The notes beneath the pieces were generated by a model. That model saw nothing but the letters and a program-made list of their open reading frames with translations, made no database searches and was not told the DNA's origin. DNA of 13,362 nucleotides from Nitrososphaeraceae archaeon (lineage in GTDB: Archaea; Thermoproteota; Nitrososphaeria; Nitrososphaerales; Nitrososphaeraceae): positions 1-13,362 of the forward strand of contig JANWJI010000047.1 in NCBI GenBank assembly GCA_025449515.1. Reading direction: 5' to 3'. Both the position numbers and the translations under genes were made by a program. The first letter of the stretch is position 1. Every line of letters begins with the position of its first letter. Positions 1 through 7,178 of this stretch are shown piece after piece.

Positions 1-1292
1 AATGTATCCTCTACGGCTTTCAAGAGAATTCTCTCGTCGTGTATCTTTGAGGAATCGGATTCACGTATTATCAGAGAAGGCATCTCGCCTGTCTTCATGA
101 TTCGACTCAATATCGATTTGGCAGTATATCTACTAATTACACTCTCTTCTACTAGTCTTGCTAAATCAGCAATATGTTTTGGTTCAATTTTAAGATCTAG
201 AGGGATACTACTATCTTCTGTCTTTGAATCTCCAATGAAACTCATCAGATCAGAAACTAACCAGTTAGCAATTTCCTTTGGGTAGTAATATATCTGGACT
301 GCCGCCTCAAAAAAATCCGCCATCTCTTTGTTATTAATCAGAACCTGTGCAACGTGATCGGAAAGGTGAAAGTCTGCGACGAATCGATTTCTTCTTCTAT
401 CCGGCAATTCTGGCATTTTTTGTTGAATAGATGACAAATATTTCTCAGAAAGGAGTATTATCGGTATATCCGGCTCAGGGAAATATTTGTAATCTTGTTC
501 CTCTTCCTTAGCTCTGGATTGCTTTGTCACTTTTCTTTCACTATCCCAGTGCCTGGTTTCCGATTTTATTTCAATACTGTGTGCTGAAAGTGATTTTTGT
601 CTAGTAATCTCAAAATTTAACGCCTTCTCGACTTCCCGGAACGAACCAACATTTTTGATTTCCACTCGCTTCCCGCTTCCTATGGAAATATTTGCGTCAC
701 ATCTGACTGATCCCTCCAGTTTAGTGTTGCAAACGCCTAAATGTTCCAGAATAGATGTCAGCTTGTTCAAAAATGTTCTCACATCAGCCGAATCTTTAAA
801 ATCAGGCTCGGTGACGATTTCAACTAGTGCAGTTCCTGCGCGATTATAGTCAATAAGCGTATAAAAACTCGTATCCATATCGCTCCCTTCGTATACCAAC
901 CTACCGGGATCTTCCTCTAGCTGAACTCTGCGAATTCTTGCAAATTCTCTTCCATATTGAAGTTTCCCACTGGAACCAACGCTACCTATGCCGCCAGAGT
1001 CATATTGGGTAATCTGATAGTTTTTGGGTAGATCAGGGTAAAAATAATTCTTCCTATAAAATCCCATTTTATACGGAATTATACAATTCATAGCAAATGC
1101 AATCATACATGAATGATCTACTGCTTTACTGTTTAATAGCGGCATAGTCCCTGGCTGCCCAGAACAAATTGGACAAATGTTTCTATTGGGAGGATCGTTG
1201 CGATAATCCCCTTTACACTTACAAAAGAGCTTAGTTTTAAGTCCAGTCAGCTGACAATGTATTTCAATGCCTATATTTACTTGTCCATCCAT
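1..1292 (-). CDS. gatB: Asp-tRNA(Asn)/Glu-tRNA(Gln) amidotransferase subunit B (3' end cut by window)
   Basis: GatB binds the mischarged tRNA and phosphorylates the misacylated carboxylate, which is then amidated with ammonia from GatA. 430 codons are visible and the frame is still open at base 1. The family is about 475-480 residues, so roughly 45-50 C-terminal residues (part of the tRNA-binding tail) are missing. Visible marks: GIEIHCQL near residues 8-15; four zinc-type cysteines at 24, 26, 40 and 43; the conserved block around FYRKNYFYPDLPKNYQ (78-93); LEEDPG at 125-130; DYNRAGTALVEIVTEPD at 148-164; EGSVRCDANISI at 193-204; DYKYFPEPD at 267-275. The ATG shares one base with the gatA stop (TGATG). 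A second ATG four bases downstream is in another frame and stops at once. As last of aspS-gatC-gatA-gatB, it is probably translated by coupling to gatA. Confidence 0.97.
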   Translation of the reverse strand, partial: MDGQVNIGIEIHCQLTGLKTKLFCKCKGDYRNDPPNRNICPICSGQPGTMPLLNSKAVDHSCMIAFAMNCIIPYKMGFYRKNYFYPDLPKNYQITQYDSGGIGSVGSSGKLQYGREFARIRRVQLEEDPGRLVYEGSDMDTSFYTLIDYNRAGTALVEIVTEPDFKDSADVRTFLNKLTSILEHLGVCNTKLEGSVRCDANISIGSGKRVEIKNVGSFREVEKALNFEITRQKSLSAHSIEIKSETRHWDSERKVTKQSRAKEEEQDYKYFPEPDIPIILLSEKYLSSIQQKMPELPDRRRNRFVADFHLSDHVAQVLINNKEMADFFEAAVQIYYYPKEIANWLVSDLMSFIGDSKTEDSSIPLDLKIEPKHIADLARLVEESVISRYTAKSILSRIMKTGEMPSLIIRESDSSKIHDERILLKAVEDT

Positions 1293-2737
1293 CACAAATC
1301 AGGCTTCCTGTTAACAGATGCTGCGCTTTCATACATTTTCGAGACATCAAAAAGTAATTGTTCTTGCATTTCATCGGTCATCAGTTGCAACCCAATAGGG
1401 AGATTATCACTAAAGCCGGCTGGAAGAGATATTGCAGGTGTTCCTACAAGATTAGCAATGACCGTATTAGTATCGATAAGATATCTCTTCATGGGGTCAT
1501 CTATATCTTCTCCTAACTTAAATGGAAGCACAGGCATCGTCGGTGAGATCAAAACATCAACCTGTTTGAATAGCTTCTTGACTTCTTGTCTCAATATGGA
1601 TCTGACTTTTTGTGCCTTGAGATAATATTTTGCATAGTAGCCTGACAGCAATACATGGGATCCTATCATTATTCTTCTCTTTACCTCATCTCCGAAGTTG
1701 TTTCGGATTTTTGAGAAATAAGAGTTCCATTCATACCCTTCGGGATTAAAATCAAATCCATATCTCAAGTTATCATATCTAGCCAAATTGCTGCTTGCTT
1801 CAGCCATTGCAATGGTGTAATACGAAGCAAGTGCATAATCGCAGTTCAAAGAGACTTCCTCCCATTTACAATCATTAGAGGACAATAGGTCCAGCGAAGA
1901 ATAAACAAGCTTAGAAATTGCAGGATCCGATCCTTCAACTAACTCTTTTATTAACCCATATCGAACAGGTCTTTTGACATCTGAAGCAACAAAGCGCGGA
2001 GTCTTTATTTCGTTGTCAGTTGTATTGTCGTTTTCATCAAAACCTGCAATGACATTCATGATCATTACTATGTCGGAGACTGTTCTTCCAAGTGGACCTA
2101 TTTGTTCTAAACTATTCGAATAAGAAACCAGGCCAAATCTACTCACTAGTCCATAGGTCGGTTTAAGACCTACTACAGAACAGAAGCTTGCGGGGCATCT
2201 AATTGACCCACCGGTATCTGATCCAAGCGAAACCGTGCATTCCAATGCAGCAACGCTAGCAGCACTACCTCCGGATGACCCTCCTACTACGTAATCTGGA
2301 TTCCAAGGATTGTGCGAAGGTCCATAGCTCCCGAATTCAGTCGTTGATCCCATTGCAAATTCATCCAAATTTACTTTTCCTATTATAATTGCATCACATT
2401 CTTTCAGCCGCCGAACAACCGTCGCATCATAAGTCGGTTTATATTCTTCCAACAACCTTGATGCACACGTTGTTCTGATATCTTTCGTGCATATGTTGTC
2501 CTTAATACCTACAGCAATTCCAGCCAGTAACCCCACTGTTTCTTGGTTTTTTATTTTTTTATCCAATTTTCTGGCGGTGTTAAGCGCTTCATCATTTATT
2601 GTAATAAATGCCCTAATTTCGTCATCAATGTCATTTATTCGTTCGAGGAGTTGAATGATGTAATCCTCTATTGTGAAGTCTCTGTTCCTTACTCCGGAGA
2701 TAACCTGTTCTGCAGAAAGAGTACAAAGTTTGTTCAT
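1292..2737 (-). CDS. gatA: Asp-tRNA(Asn)/Glu-tRNA(Gln) amidotransferase subunit A (glutaminase)
   Basis: GatA is the amidase-signature glutaminase of GatCAB. It releases ammonia from glutamine and passes it to GatB for transamidation. The 481 residues are normal for the family. The Ser-cisSer-Lys catalytic residues are all visible: Lys79 in GIAVGIKDN, Ser154 in the GGSSGGS stretch (152-158), and Ser178 in GSDTGGSIRCP (172-182). The numbers coincide with those I recall for the Staphylococcus aureus enzyme. The DEFAMGSTTE block (125-134) and the GLKPTYG block (190-196) are also typical. The ATG lies one base after the gatC stop, and the TGA overlaps the gatB ATG by one base, so the three subunits are tightly coupled. 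No strong ribosome site is seen in front of the ATG, which fits coupling. Confidence 0.98.
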   Translation of the reverse strand: MNKLCTLSAEQVISGVRNRDFTIEDYIIQLLERINDIDDEIRAFITINDEALNTARKLDKKIKNQETVGLLAGIAVGIKDNICTKDIRTTCASRLLEEYKPTYDATVVRRLKECDAIIIGKVNLDEFAMGSTTEFGSYGPSHNPWNPDYVVGGSSGGSAASVAALECTVSLGSDTGGSIRCPASFCSVVGLKPTYGLVSRFGLVSYSNSLEQIGPLGRTVSDIVMIMNVIAGFDENDNTTDNEIKTPRFVASDVKRPVRYGLIKELVEGSDPAISKLVYSSLDLLSSNDCKWEEVSLNCDYALASYYTIAMAEASSNLARYDNLRYGFDFNPEGYEWNSYFSKIRNNFGDEVKRRIMIGSHVLLSGYYAKYYLKAQKVRSILRQEVKKLFKQVDVLISPTMPVLPFKLGEDIDDPMKRYLIDTNTVIANLVGTPAISLPAGFSDNLPIGLQLMTDEMQEQLLFDVSKMYESAASVNRKPDL

Positions 2738-2738
2738 G

Positions 2739-3011
2739 TTATCTCATTCTCGGTCCTTTCACATATCCGTCCTTTAGGTTCTTGGTTGTCTTTGACAATT
2801 CTGTTTGAGTATCATAGATTATATCATTCCTGAATTCTGAGACACTCTTTTCGTAATATCTTGGCTCGACCTCAGACAAAGAGATGCTGTCTAGTCTATC
2901 CAAATATTCGATTATTTTCTCAATTTCAGTATGATACTTTCCTATCTCATCGTTAGTCAGATCTAGTCGAGAAAGCCATGCAAGATGTTTCACGTGTTCA
3001 ATAGTTACCAA
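2739..3011 (-). CDS. gatC: Asp-tRNA(Asn)/Glu-tRNA(Gln) amidotransferase subunit C
   Basis: GatC is the small subunit that wraps around and stabilises the GatA-GatB interface. This copy has 90 residues, close to the usual 95. It shows the family pattern: an N-terminal helix with VKHLAWLSRLDLTNDEI (7-23), a middle segment YLDRLDSISLSEVEP (36-50), and a short C-terminal strand region ending in VKGPRMR. The start is TTG at 3011. An in-frame TAA lies two codons upstream, and no ATG fits before the conserved helix, so TTG is the only reasonable initiator; a GTG at codon 7 would cut into the helix. A GGTGGTGG stretch sits 7 bases upstream. The gene begins 25 bases after the aspS stop and ends one base before gatA. 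Confidence 0.95.
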   Translation of the reverse strand: MVTIEHVKHLAWLSRLDLTNDEIGKYHTEIEKIIEYLDRLDSISLSEVEPRYYEKSVSEFRNDIIYDTQTELSKTTKNLKDGYVKGPRMR

Positions 3012-3018
3012 ATATTAT

Positions 3019-3027
3019 CCACCACCT
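3019..3027 (-). promoter_or_regulatory. Ribosome binding site of gatC (supports TTG start)
   Basis: The minus strand reads AGGTGGTGG, ending 7 bases before the TTG at 3011. AGGTG matches the complement of the archaeal 16S 3' end (AUCACCUCCU). It explains how a TTG start can be used in the 25-base gap after aspS. Confidence 0.55.
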
Positions 3028-3036
3028 ATCTCCATC

Positions 3037-4350
3037 TTATGGTGCCAACCTGTCTATGTCACGAGGATATAAAGAGGCATCTCGTATATTTTCCAAGCCT
3101 GTTATCGACATAAGAAACCGCTCTAAGCCCACTCCGAATCCCGCATGAGGAGGGATCCCGTAATCAAACACTTTTAAATGATAATCAAATTTTTGTATAT
3201 TCAAACCTTGTTTCCTCATTCTCTCTACTAATTCTAACTTTCTATTTATTCTCGTGCTACCTGAGGAGATTTCCAAAGGCCCAAACATGAGATCAAATGA
3301 TTCGGATTTTGCTTCAAATTTCGAATTTGGCTTGACATAGAATGGTTTAATAGAGGCAGGCCAATCAGTGATAAAATAAAAACTATTTAGATTCAATTTT
3401 GATGCAATTAATTTTAACGCCTGTGGTGAGATGTCATCTCCGTATCTGACATTTTCATCGCTTTCCATTAAGGATTCGAGGATCTGATCATATGAATATC
3501 TTGGAAGAGGAATTTTGATATTAGGTAGTACAATCTCGGATGAATTTAACTCATCATTGTTATTCTTTCTGATAGAATCAAGAACATGAAATATCAGTCT
3601 TTCCAGTAATTGCATAGCGTCACTATAGTCTGCAAATGCCATTTCGGTATCAATTGAAATTGCTTCTGAAAGATGCCGATTTGTTCGTGAAGGTTCAGCT
3701 CTAAAAATTGGACCAATTTCATAAACATTTTCAAAGGACATTGTCAACTGTTCCTTGTACAACTGAGGGCTTTGAGCTAAAAAGGCCTCTCTGTCATAAT
3801 AGAAAATCGGAAATAAAGCCGCACCTCCTTCTGTCGCAGTTGCTATCATTTTCGGAGTGTTTACCTCTAAAAAGCCTTCTTTTGCAAGGAATTCTCTAAT
3901 TGAACTCAGCAAAGTATGACGAATACGGAAGATACTTTGTAGAATATTACGTCGAAGGTCTACTGCTCTAAGGTCTAACCGTATGTCAAGACCTATTGAA
4001 CTTCTCTTCCCTTGAAGCATAAATGGCGCGGCGTTTCTTGCATTCGAAAAAACCTTCAGCTCGACCGGTACGATCTCTGCTCCAGTTGGCGACTTTTGTT
4101 GAAGTCTTACACGTCCCTTTACTGCCAATGAAGAGTGTTCTTTTAAAGATTGTATCTGTTCCAATACTGAATCCGGGCAGTCTCCTTTCTTGGCAACAAC
4201 TTGAGTCTCGCCGATTCTGTCTTTTACTTGAATAAAATGCAAATTACCATGATCACGGATACTTGATACCCATCCCATAACAATCACGGTATCATTCTCT
4301 GAACATGATCGAATTTCCGATGAAAAATGGGTCCGTCGCCACTGATCCAT
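3037..4350 (-). CDS. aspS: Aspartyl-tRNA synthetase, archaeal type, probably non-discriminating
   Basis: Class II synthetase that charges tRNA(Asp) with aspartate and, as judged here, also tRNA(Asn). From the ATG at 4350 it has 437 residues, typical of archaeal AspRS without the bacterial GAD insertion. It has an N-terminal OB-fold anticodon domain (about 1-100), the ATATEGG block (171-177), QSPQLYKE (193-200), motif 2 from FRAEPSR to TEMAF (216-239), and motif 3 GVGLERF (406-412). By recalled alignment to Thermococcus kodakarensis AspRS, Trp26 and Lys85, which block tRNA(Asn), correspond to Ser29 and Pro88 here. That pattern fits a relaxed enzyme and agrees with gatCAB directly downstream. 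A GTG at 4377 would add nine residues. I prefer the ATG because archaeal homologues begin just before the RTHFSSEI stretch and because the TATA-like box at 4378-4385 would start the transcript after the GTG. Confidence 0.96.
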   Translation of the reverse strand: MDQWRRTHFSSEIRSCSENDTVIVMGWVSSIRDHGNLHFIQVKDRIGETQVVAKKGDCPDSVLEQIQSLKEHSSLAVKGRVRLQQKSPTGAEIVPVELKVFSNARNAAPFMLQGKRSSIGLDIRLDLRAVDLRRNILQSIFRIRHTLLSSIREFLAKEGFLEVNTPKMIATATEGGAALFPIFYYDREAFLAQSPQLYKEQLTMSFENVYEIGPIFRAEPSRTNRHLSEAISIDTEMAFADYSDAMQLLERLIFHVLDSIRKNNNDELNSSEIVLPNIKIPLPRYSYDQILESLMESDENVRYGDDISPQALKLIASKLNLNSFYFITDWPASIKPFYVKPNSKFEAKSESFDLMFGPLEISSGSTRINRKLELVERMRKQGLNIQKFDYHLKVFDYGIPPHAGFGVGLERFLMSITGLENIRDASLYPRDIDRLAP

Positions 4351-4377
4351 CTCAACTTCTTCAATTATTCCATTCAC

Positions 4378-4385
4378 TTTTTATA
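4378..4385 (-). promoter_or_regulatory. TATA-like box of the aspS-gatCAB operon
   Basis: The minus strand reads TATAAAAA. Archaeal TATA boxes are centred about 26-27 bases before the transcript start, which would put the start near 4355, about five bases before the ATG at 4350. That gives a nearly leaderless mRNA, common in this group, and argues against the upstream GTG at 4377. No convincing purine-rich BRE is seen before it, so this is a moderate call. Confidence 0.5.
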
Positions 4386-4529
4386 GCACCATTGGTATCC
4401 GAATCATGTATGCGGCAGGTAATTTAATTCTTCATTGGAGAAGGAACGATAATTCAGCGCACGACTTAATTAGCTTTCGATAGGTGAACCAATAATATGT
4501 AAATAATTCGTATCGTGTTTATCAGAAAT

Positions 4530-4700
4530 TCAAAATGAAGGAAATCTACCACTACTTTTTACAAGGAGGCCCTTATCTAGAATACGTTCGATCCACCATC
4601 TGACAACAGTCGTGGTGACTACTAGTTTGATTCCAATAACAGCGTCAGGTAAATCTAGTGCGTCAGCACAATTACTTATAACGAACTTCTGTATGCACAT
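4530..4700 (-). CDS. Possible small protein, 56 residues, unknown function
   Basis: This is the only protein-like reading frame in the long gap. It runs from ATG at 4700 to TGA at 4530, with an in-frame TAA four codons upstream, so it cannot be longer at its start. The composition looks like a folded protein: a hydrophobic stretch AVIGIKLVVTTTVVRWW (20-36) followed by IERILDKGLLVKSSGRF (38-54). The second half resembles the recognition-helix and wing rhythm of winged-helix DNA-binding domains (an 'IERILDKGLL' helix, then a basic turn with Gly-Arg). That is only a resemblance, and the frame is too short for a complete domain. No ribosome site precedes it, and any TATA-like element upstream is weak. 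It could be a small gene, a remnant of a larger one, or chance. Confidence 0.3.
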   Translation of the reverse strand: MCIQKFVISNCADALDLPDAVIGIKLVVTTTVVRWWIERILDKGLLVKSSGRFPSF

Positions 4701-4716
4701 ACAATTTAATTAAATT
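4690..4716. repeat. Two adjacent inverted repeats at the start of the small frame
   Basis: Bases 4690-4703 form TGTATG-CA-CATACA, two six-base arms around a two-base centre. Bases 4703-4716 form AATTTAATTAAATT, a perfect 14-base palindrome. They share base 4703, and the ATG of the possible 56-residue frame (A at 4700) lies within the first repeat. Such an arrangement could be an operator for a dimeric regulator. AT-rich palindromes of this size also arise by chance, so no function is claimed. Confidence 0.4.
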
Positions 4717-5026
4717 CAAATATGCTAGTTAAATCTCAACTGATCGCTGGTAATGCAATTTTGATGAGAATTGAAATGCGAAATATACTATGCTAATATA
4801 TTCTATAATATCCCAAAATGTTCTATGTATGGCCTCCTAGAATTGTTATACTTTAATTGTTAGTGGCCAAAATCTGATGGGAGATTCTAATTCTTATTTA
4901 ATAAATCGTTTCATATTGGCTATATGGTAGCGTGTGTTTTATCTACCTACTGTAAGTTGTCCCAGTATGACCATGCAAATAATCAAGTCACTTTAACTGT
5001 CAGAGTATAGTCCTGTCGATTATGAA

Positions 5027-5845
5027 TTAAATTCTAACAGTAATTCCGCTTCCTTGTAAAAAGGACTTTACCTTATCTACGGTATATTTGTCGTAATGAA
5101 AAATCGATGCAGCGAGCGCGGCGTCAGCATCTGTTTCTTTGAATAGCCTAAGGATATGTTCTGGTTTGCCACATCCTCCAGAAGCGATTACCGGTATACG
5201 AACCGCATTAGATATCAAATTTGTCAAATCTATACGATAACCGTCTTCGGTACCGTCCGCATCAACGCTTGTTAAAAGAATCTCTCCTGCTCCCAAACCT
5301 TCTACCTCCCTAGCCCATTGAATCGCATCAAGATGGGTTTCCTTCTTACCGCCATAGATCATTACCTCGTATCTATCGTCACTCTCTCCATTACTATTCA
5401 AGGAATTTCGTTTCTCTCCTTTTATTTCGTGTCTAGGGGATATACATTTCGCGTCTATTGCTACTACGACGCATTGTCTACCGAAGATCTCCATTAATTC
5501 TGTTACCAGTGCCGGATTCTTGACTGCTGCTGTATTGATCGATACTTTGTCAGCGCCGCTCCGCAGAATCTCTCGGGCATCTTCAAGGTTCCTTATCCCA
5601 CCTCCTACGGTAAAGGGAATATTTACGACGTTAGCCACATTACTAACTACGCCCTTCATTGTACGTCTTCCCTCCTGAGATGCTGTAATGTCTAAAAATA
5701 CAAGTTCATCTGCACCTTGTTCAGTATATTTTTCAGCCATCTTTACAGGATCCCCTGCTGCTTTTACATCTGAAAAGTGGATCCCTTTGACTACAAGACC
5801 ATTATCGACATCCAAACATGGGATTATTCTTTTAGATAGAGGCAT
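5027..5845 (-). CDS. hisF: Imidazole glycerol phosphate synthase, cyclase subunit
   Basis: HisF is the (beta/alpha)8-barrel cyclase. It joins ammonia from HisH to PRFAR, giving imidazole glycerol phosphate and AICAR. From the ATG at 5845 it has 272 residues and begins like the family with MPLSKRIIPCLDVDNG. The two catalytic aspartates are Asp12 (CLDV) and Asp131 (VAIDAK). Phosphate-binding glycine motifs such as TVGGGIR (79-85) and GAGEILLTS (185-193) are present. A longer reading to 5923 would add 26 residues inside the hisA coding end; these have no family counterpart and I reject them. The ATG lies two bases after the hisA TAG. The protein is about 20 residues longer than Thermotoga HisF (253, from memory) because of a polar insertion around residues 134-158, just after Asp131. 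It is the last gene of the his operon here. Confidence 0.96.
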   Translation of the reverse strand: MPLSKRIIPCLDVDNGLVVKGIHFSDVKAAGDPVKMAEKYTEQGADELVFLDITASQEGRRTMKGVVSNVANVVNIPFTVGGGIRNLEDAREILRSGADKVSINTAAVKNPALVTELMEIFGRQCVVVAIDAKCISPRHEIKGEKRNSLNSNGESDDRYEVMIYGGKKETHLDAIQWAREVEGLGAGEILLTSVDADGTEDGYRIDLTNLISNAVRIPVIASGGCGKPEHILRLFKETDADAALAASIFHYDKYTVDKVKSFLQGSGITVRI

Positions 5846-5847
5846 TT

Positions 5848-6558
5848 CTATGCTAACGCCTTTGCCTGAGCAACGTTGAATCGTTCTTCGTATATGGCTC
5901 GACCCAGAATCACTGACGAGCATCCTGTATTTCTAATTTTTATTAGATCCAAGATTGAAGAAATGCCTCCACTCGCAATTATATTGATACCATCGATATT
6001 AGATGCAAACGATAAACTCTCAACATCTGGTCCTGTCAATGTGCCATCCCGATCAATGCTTGTCAAAAGAAATTCATTTAATCCCATATTCGTAAACATA
6101 TTGATACCGTGCAAAATATCAAAGCCAGAAGCCTCACGCCAACCGTCTACCATGATCATCCCATTTAATTGATCTATCGAAATGATGATCTTAGAGGATA
6201 GTGTCTTAGCAATACGTTTTACTGAATTGGGTTCTTTAAACGCCATAGTACCTACTACCACTTTAGAGACACCCATGTCCAGCATAAGCTTTATGCTGTC
6301 TATAGATCTGATACCACCGCCGATTTGAACAGGTATGTGTAATGAATTGATCACTTTTGAAATCAGGTCGATGTTGGTATCTCCTGTTCTCAGTGCCGAA
6401 TCAAGATCCACAATATGCAATAAATCTGCACCTTGCTCTTCCCATTTTTTTGCTATCCTTACCGGATCATTGCTGTAAATTATCTTGTCCTCTATGTTGC
6501 CTCTGATGAGCCTAACTACGTTACCTCCTAGAAGATCAATGGACGGAACTATTTTCAT
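5848..6558 (-). CDS. hisA: ProFAR isomerase (phosphoribosylformimino-5-aminoimidazole carboxamide ribotide isomerase)
   Basis: HisA opens the ribose of ProFAR by an Amadori rearrangement to give PRFAR, the substrate of HisF/HisH. The 236 residues are typical. The barrel begins MKIVPSIDLLGGNVVRL with catalytic Asp8. The second catalytic aspartate is Asp129 in ISIDQLNG, and TSIDRDGT (166-173) marks the following strand. QIGGGIRS (78-85) and VVGTMA (101-106) are phosphate-binding motifs. It is distinguished from HisF by the IDLLGG start and by the aspartate context. The ATG overlaps the hisH stop as ATGA, and the TAG is two bases before hisF. Confidence 0.97.
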   Translation of the reverse strand: MKIVPSIDLLGGNVVRLIRGNIEDKIIYSNDPVRIAKKWEEQGADLLHIVDLDSALRTGDTNIDLISKVINSLHIPVQIGGGIRSIDSIKLMLDMGVSKVVVGTMAFKEPNSVKRIAKTLSSKIIISIDQLNGMIMVDGWREASGFDILHGINMFTNMGLNEFLLTSIDRDGTLTGPDVESLSFASNIDGINIIASGGISSILDLIKIRNTGCSSVILGRAIYEERFNVAQAKALA

Positions 6559-7175
6559 TGCTTCTCACGACATATATTTAAGAAATTCTTTATTATGATA
6601 ACTCCGGTCTGGCCAGACTTTTCCGGATGAAATTGGGTGCCATACAAATTTTCTATTTCTATTGCGGCAGGTATAGTGATTCCGTATTCGGAATTCGCGG
6701 TGACCATTCCATTATCATTTGGTGATATACGGTAAGAATGAACAAAATAAACCCATGAGCCATCTGGAATACCATCCAAAAGCTTACCTCCATTCCGTTC
6801 TATCTTCAAGGTATTCCATCCTATATGCGGTATCTTTGTGAGTTTTTTGTTCAGCATAATCACTTGGCCATCTAATATGGCCAATCCATCAAGCTTTCCC
6901 TCTTCGCTCCTATTAAATAGCATTTCCATACCTAGACATATCCCAAGTATCGGGATTTTGTCCTTTACTGCTTTTGTAAATAGCTCCTTATCTTCGCCAA
7001 TTGAAATGATAGCTGGATCAAAATTTCCTACACCCGGTAAAATTAGCCCATCATAATCCCGGATATTTTTCAATTTGCTTATTATAGAAGTTTGTACACC
7101 AGTATTTCTTTCAAGTGCTGCTCTCAGACTATACAGATTTCCTGCGCCATAATCAAATAGCGCTATTCGAAGCAT
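6555..7175 (-). CDS. hisH: Imidazole glycerol phosphate synthase, glutaminase subunit
   Basis: HisH is a class I (triad) glutamine amidotransferase that feeds ammonia through the HisF barrel. The 206 residues are normal. The triad is complete: Cys80 in LGICLGMEML, His183 and Glu185 in QFHPEKSG. The oxyanion-strand motif LPGVGNF is at 46-52, and HIGWN, typical of HisH, is at 117-121. The start is ATG at 7175, three bases after the hisB stop. A GGGTGA stretch on the minus strand at 7191-7186 inside the hisB end, ten bases before the ATG, can serve as ribosome site. The stop overlaps hisA. Confidence 0.97.
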   Translation of the reverse strand: MLRIALFDYGAGNLYSLRAALERNTGVQTSIISKLKNIRDYDGLILPGVGNFDPAIISIGEDKELFTKAVKDKIPILGICLGMEMLFNRSEEGKLDGLAILDGQVIMLNKKLTKIPHIGWNTLKIERNGGKLLDGIPDGSWVYFVHSYRISPNDNGMVTANSEYGITIPAAIEIENLYGTQFHPEKSGQTGVIIIKNFLNICREKQ

Positions 7176-7178
7176 TTT

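Larger units (their letters stand above)
4386..5026. other. Long intergenic region between hisF and aspS
   Basis: About 640 bases separate the hisF stop from the aspS promoter, in a window where most genes otherwise touch or overlap. The stretch is AT-rich and has many stops in all frames. I see no tRNA, no rRNA, no C/D-box pair, no hisI- or hisE-like motif and no clear T-tract terminator after hisF. It contains one possible 56-residue frame on the minus strand (4530-4700) and two adjacent inverted repeats (4690-4716). Two GGAGG stretches (minus strand near 4830-4837, plus strand near 4564-4569) are not followed by usable start codons. The rest has no feature I can name. Confidence 0.8.

Noticed and set aside
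1257..1625. 122-residue plus-strand frame opposite the gatA end
   Set aside because: It lies antisense to a full-length, motif-complete gatA and has no recognisable family pattern or promoter. The same applies to the other plus-strand frames across the window.
4351..4377. GTG start adding nine residues to aspS
   Set aside because: The TATA-like box at 4378-4385 predicts a transcript start downstream of it, and archaeal AspRS proteins begin near the ATG at 4350. It cannot be fully excluded.
4535..4603. Plus-strand frame of 22 codons starting MKEIYHYFLQGGPY, at first resembling a MotA/ExbB-type N-terminus
   Set aside because: It stops after 22 codons, and the following sequence in the other frames gives no continuation of such a protein, so it is probably a shadow of the minus-strand frame.
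4755..4800. TTGATGA stretch considered as box C of a C/D-box guide RNA
   Set aside because: The first base does not fit RUGAUGA, and no CUGA box D lies at a suitable distance.
4826..4838. AGGAGG on the minus strand as a ribosome site for a hidden gene
   Set aside because: No ATG, GTG or TTG with an open frame follows at a usable distance.
4925..5011. Plus-strand frame of 28 codons in the long gap
   Set aside because: It is short, has no ribosome site and no family pattern, and the strand is opposite to every confident gene.
5846..5923. N-terminal extension of hisF
   Set aside because: The extra 26 residues lie wholly within the end of hisA and have no counterpart in HisF, while the ATG at 5845 gives the canonical family start.
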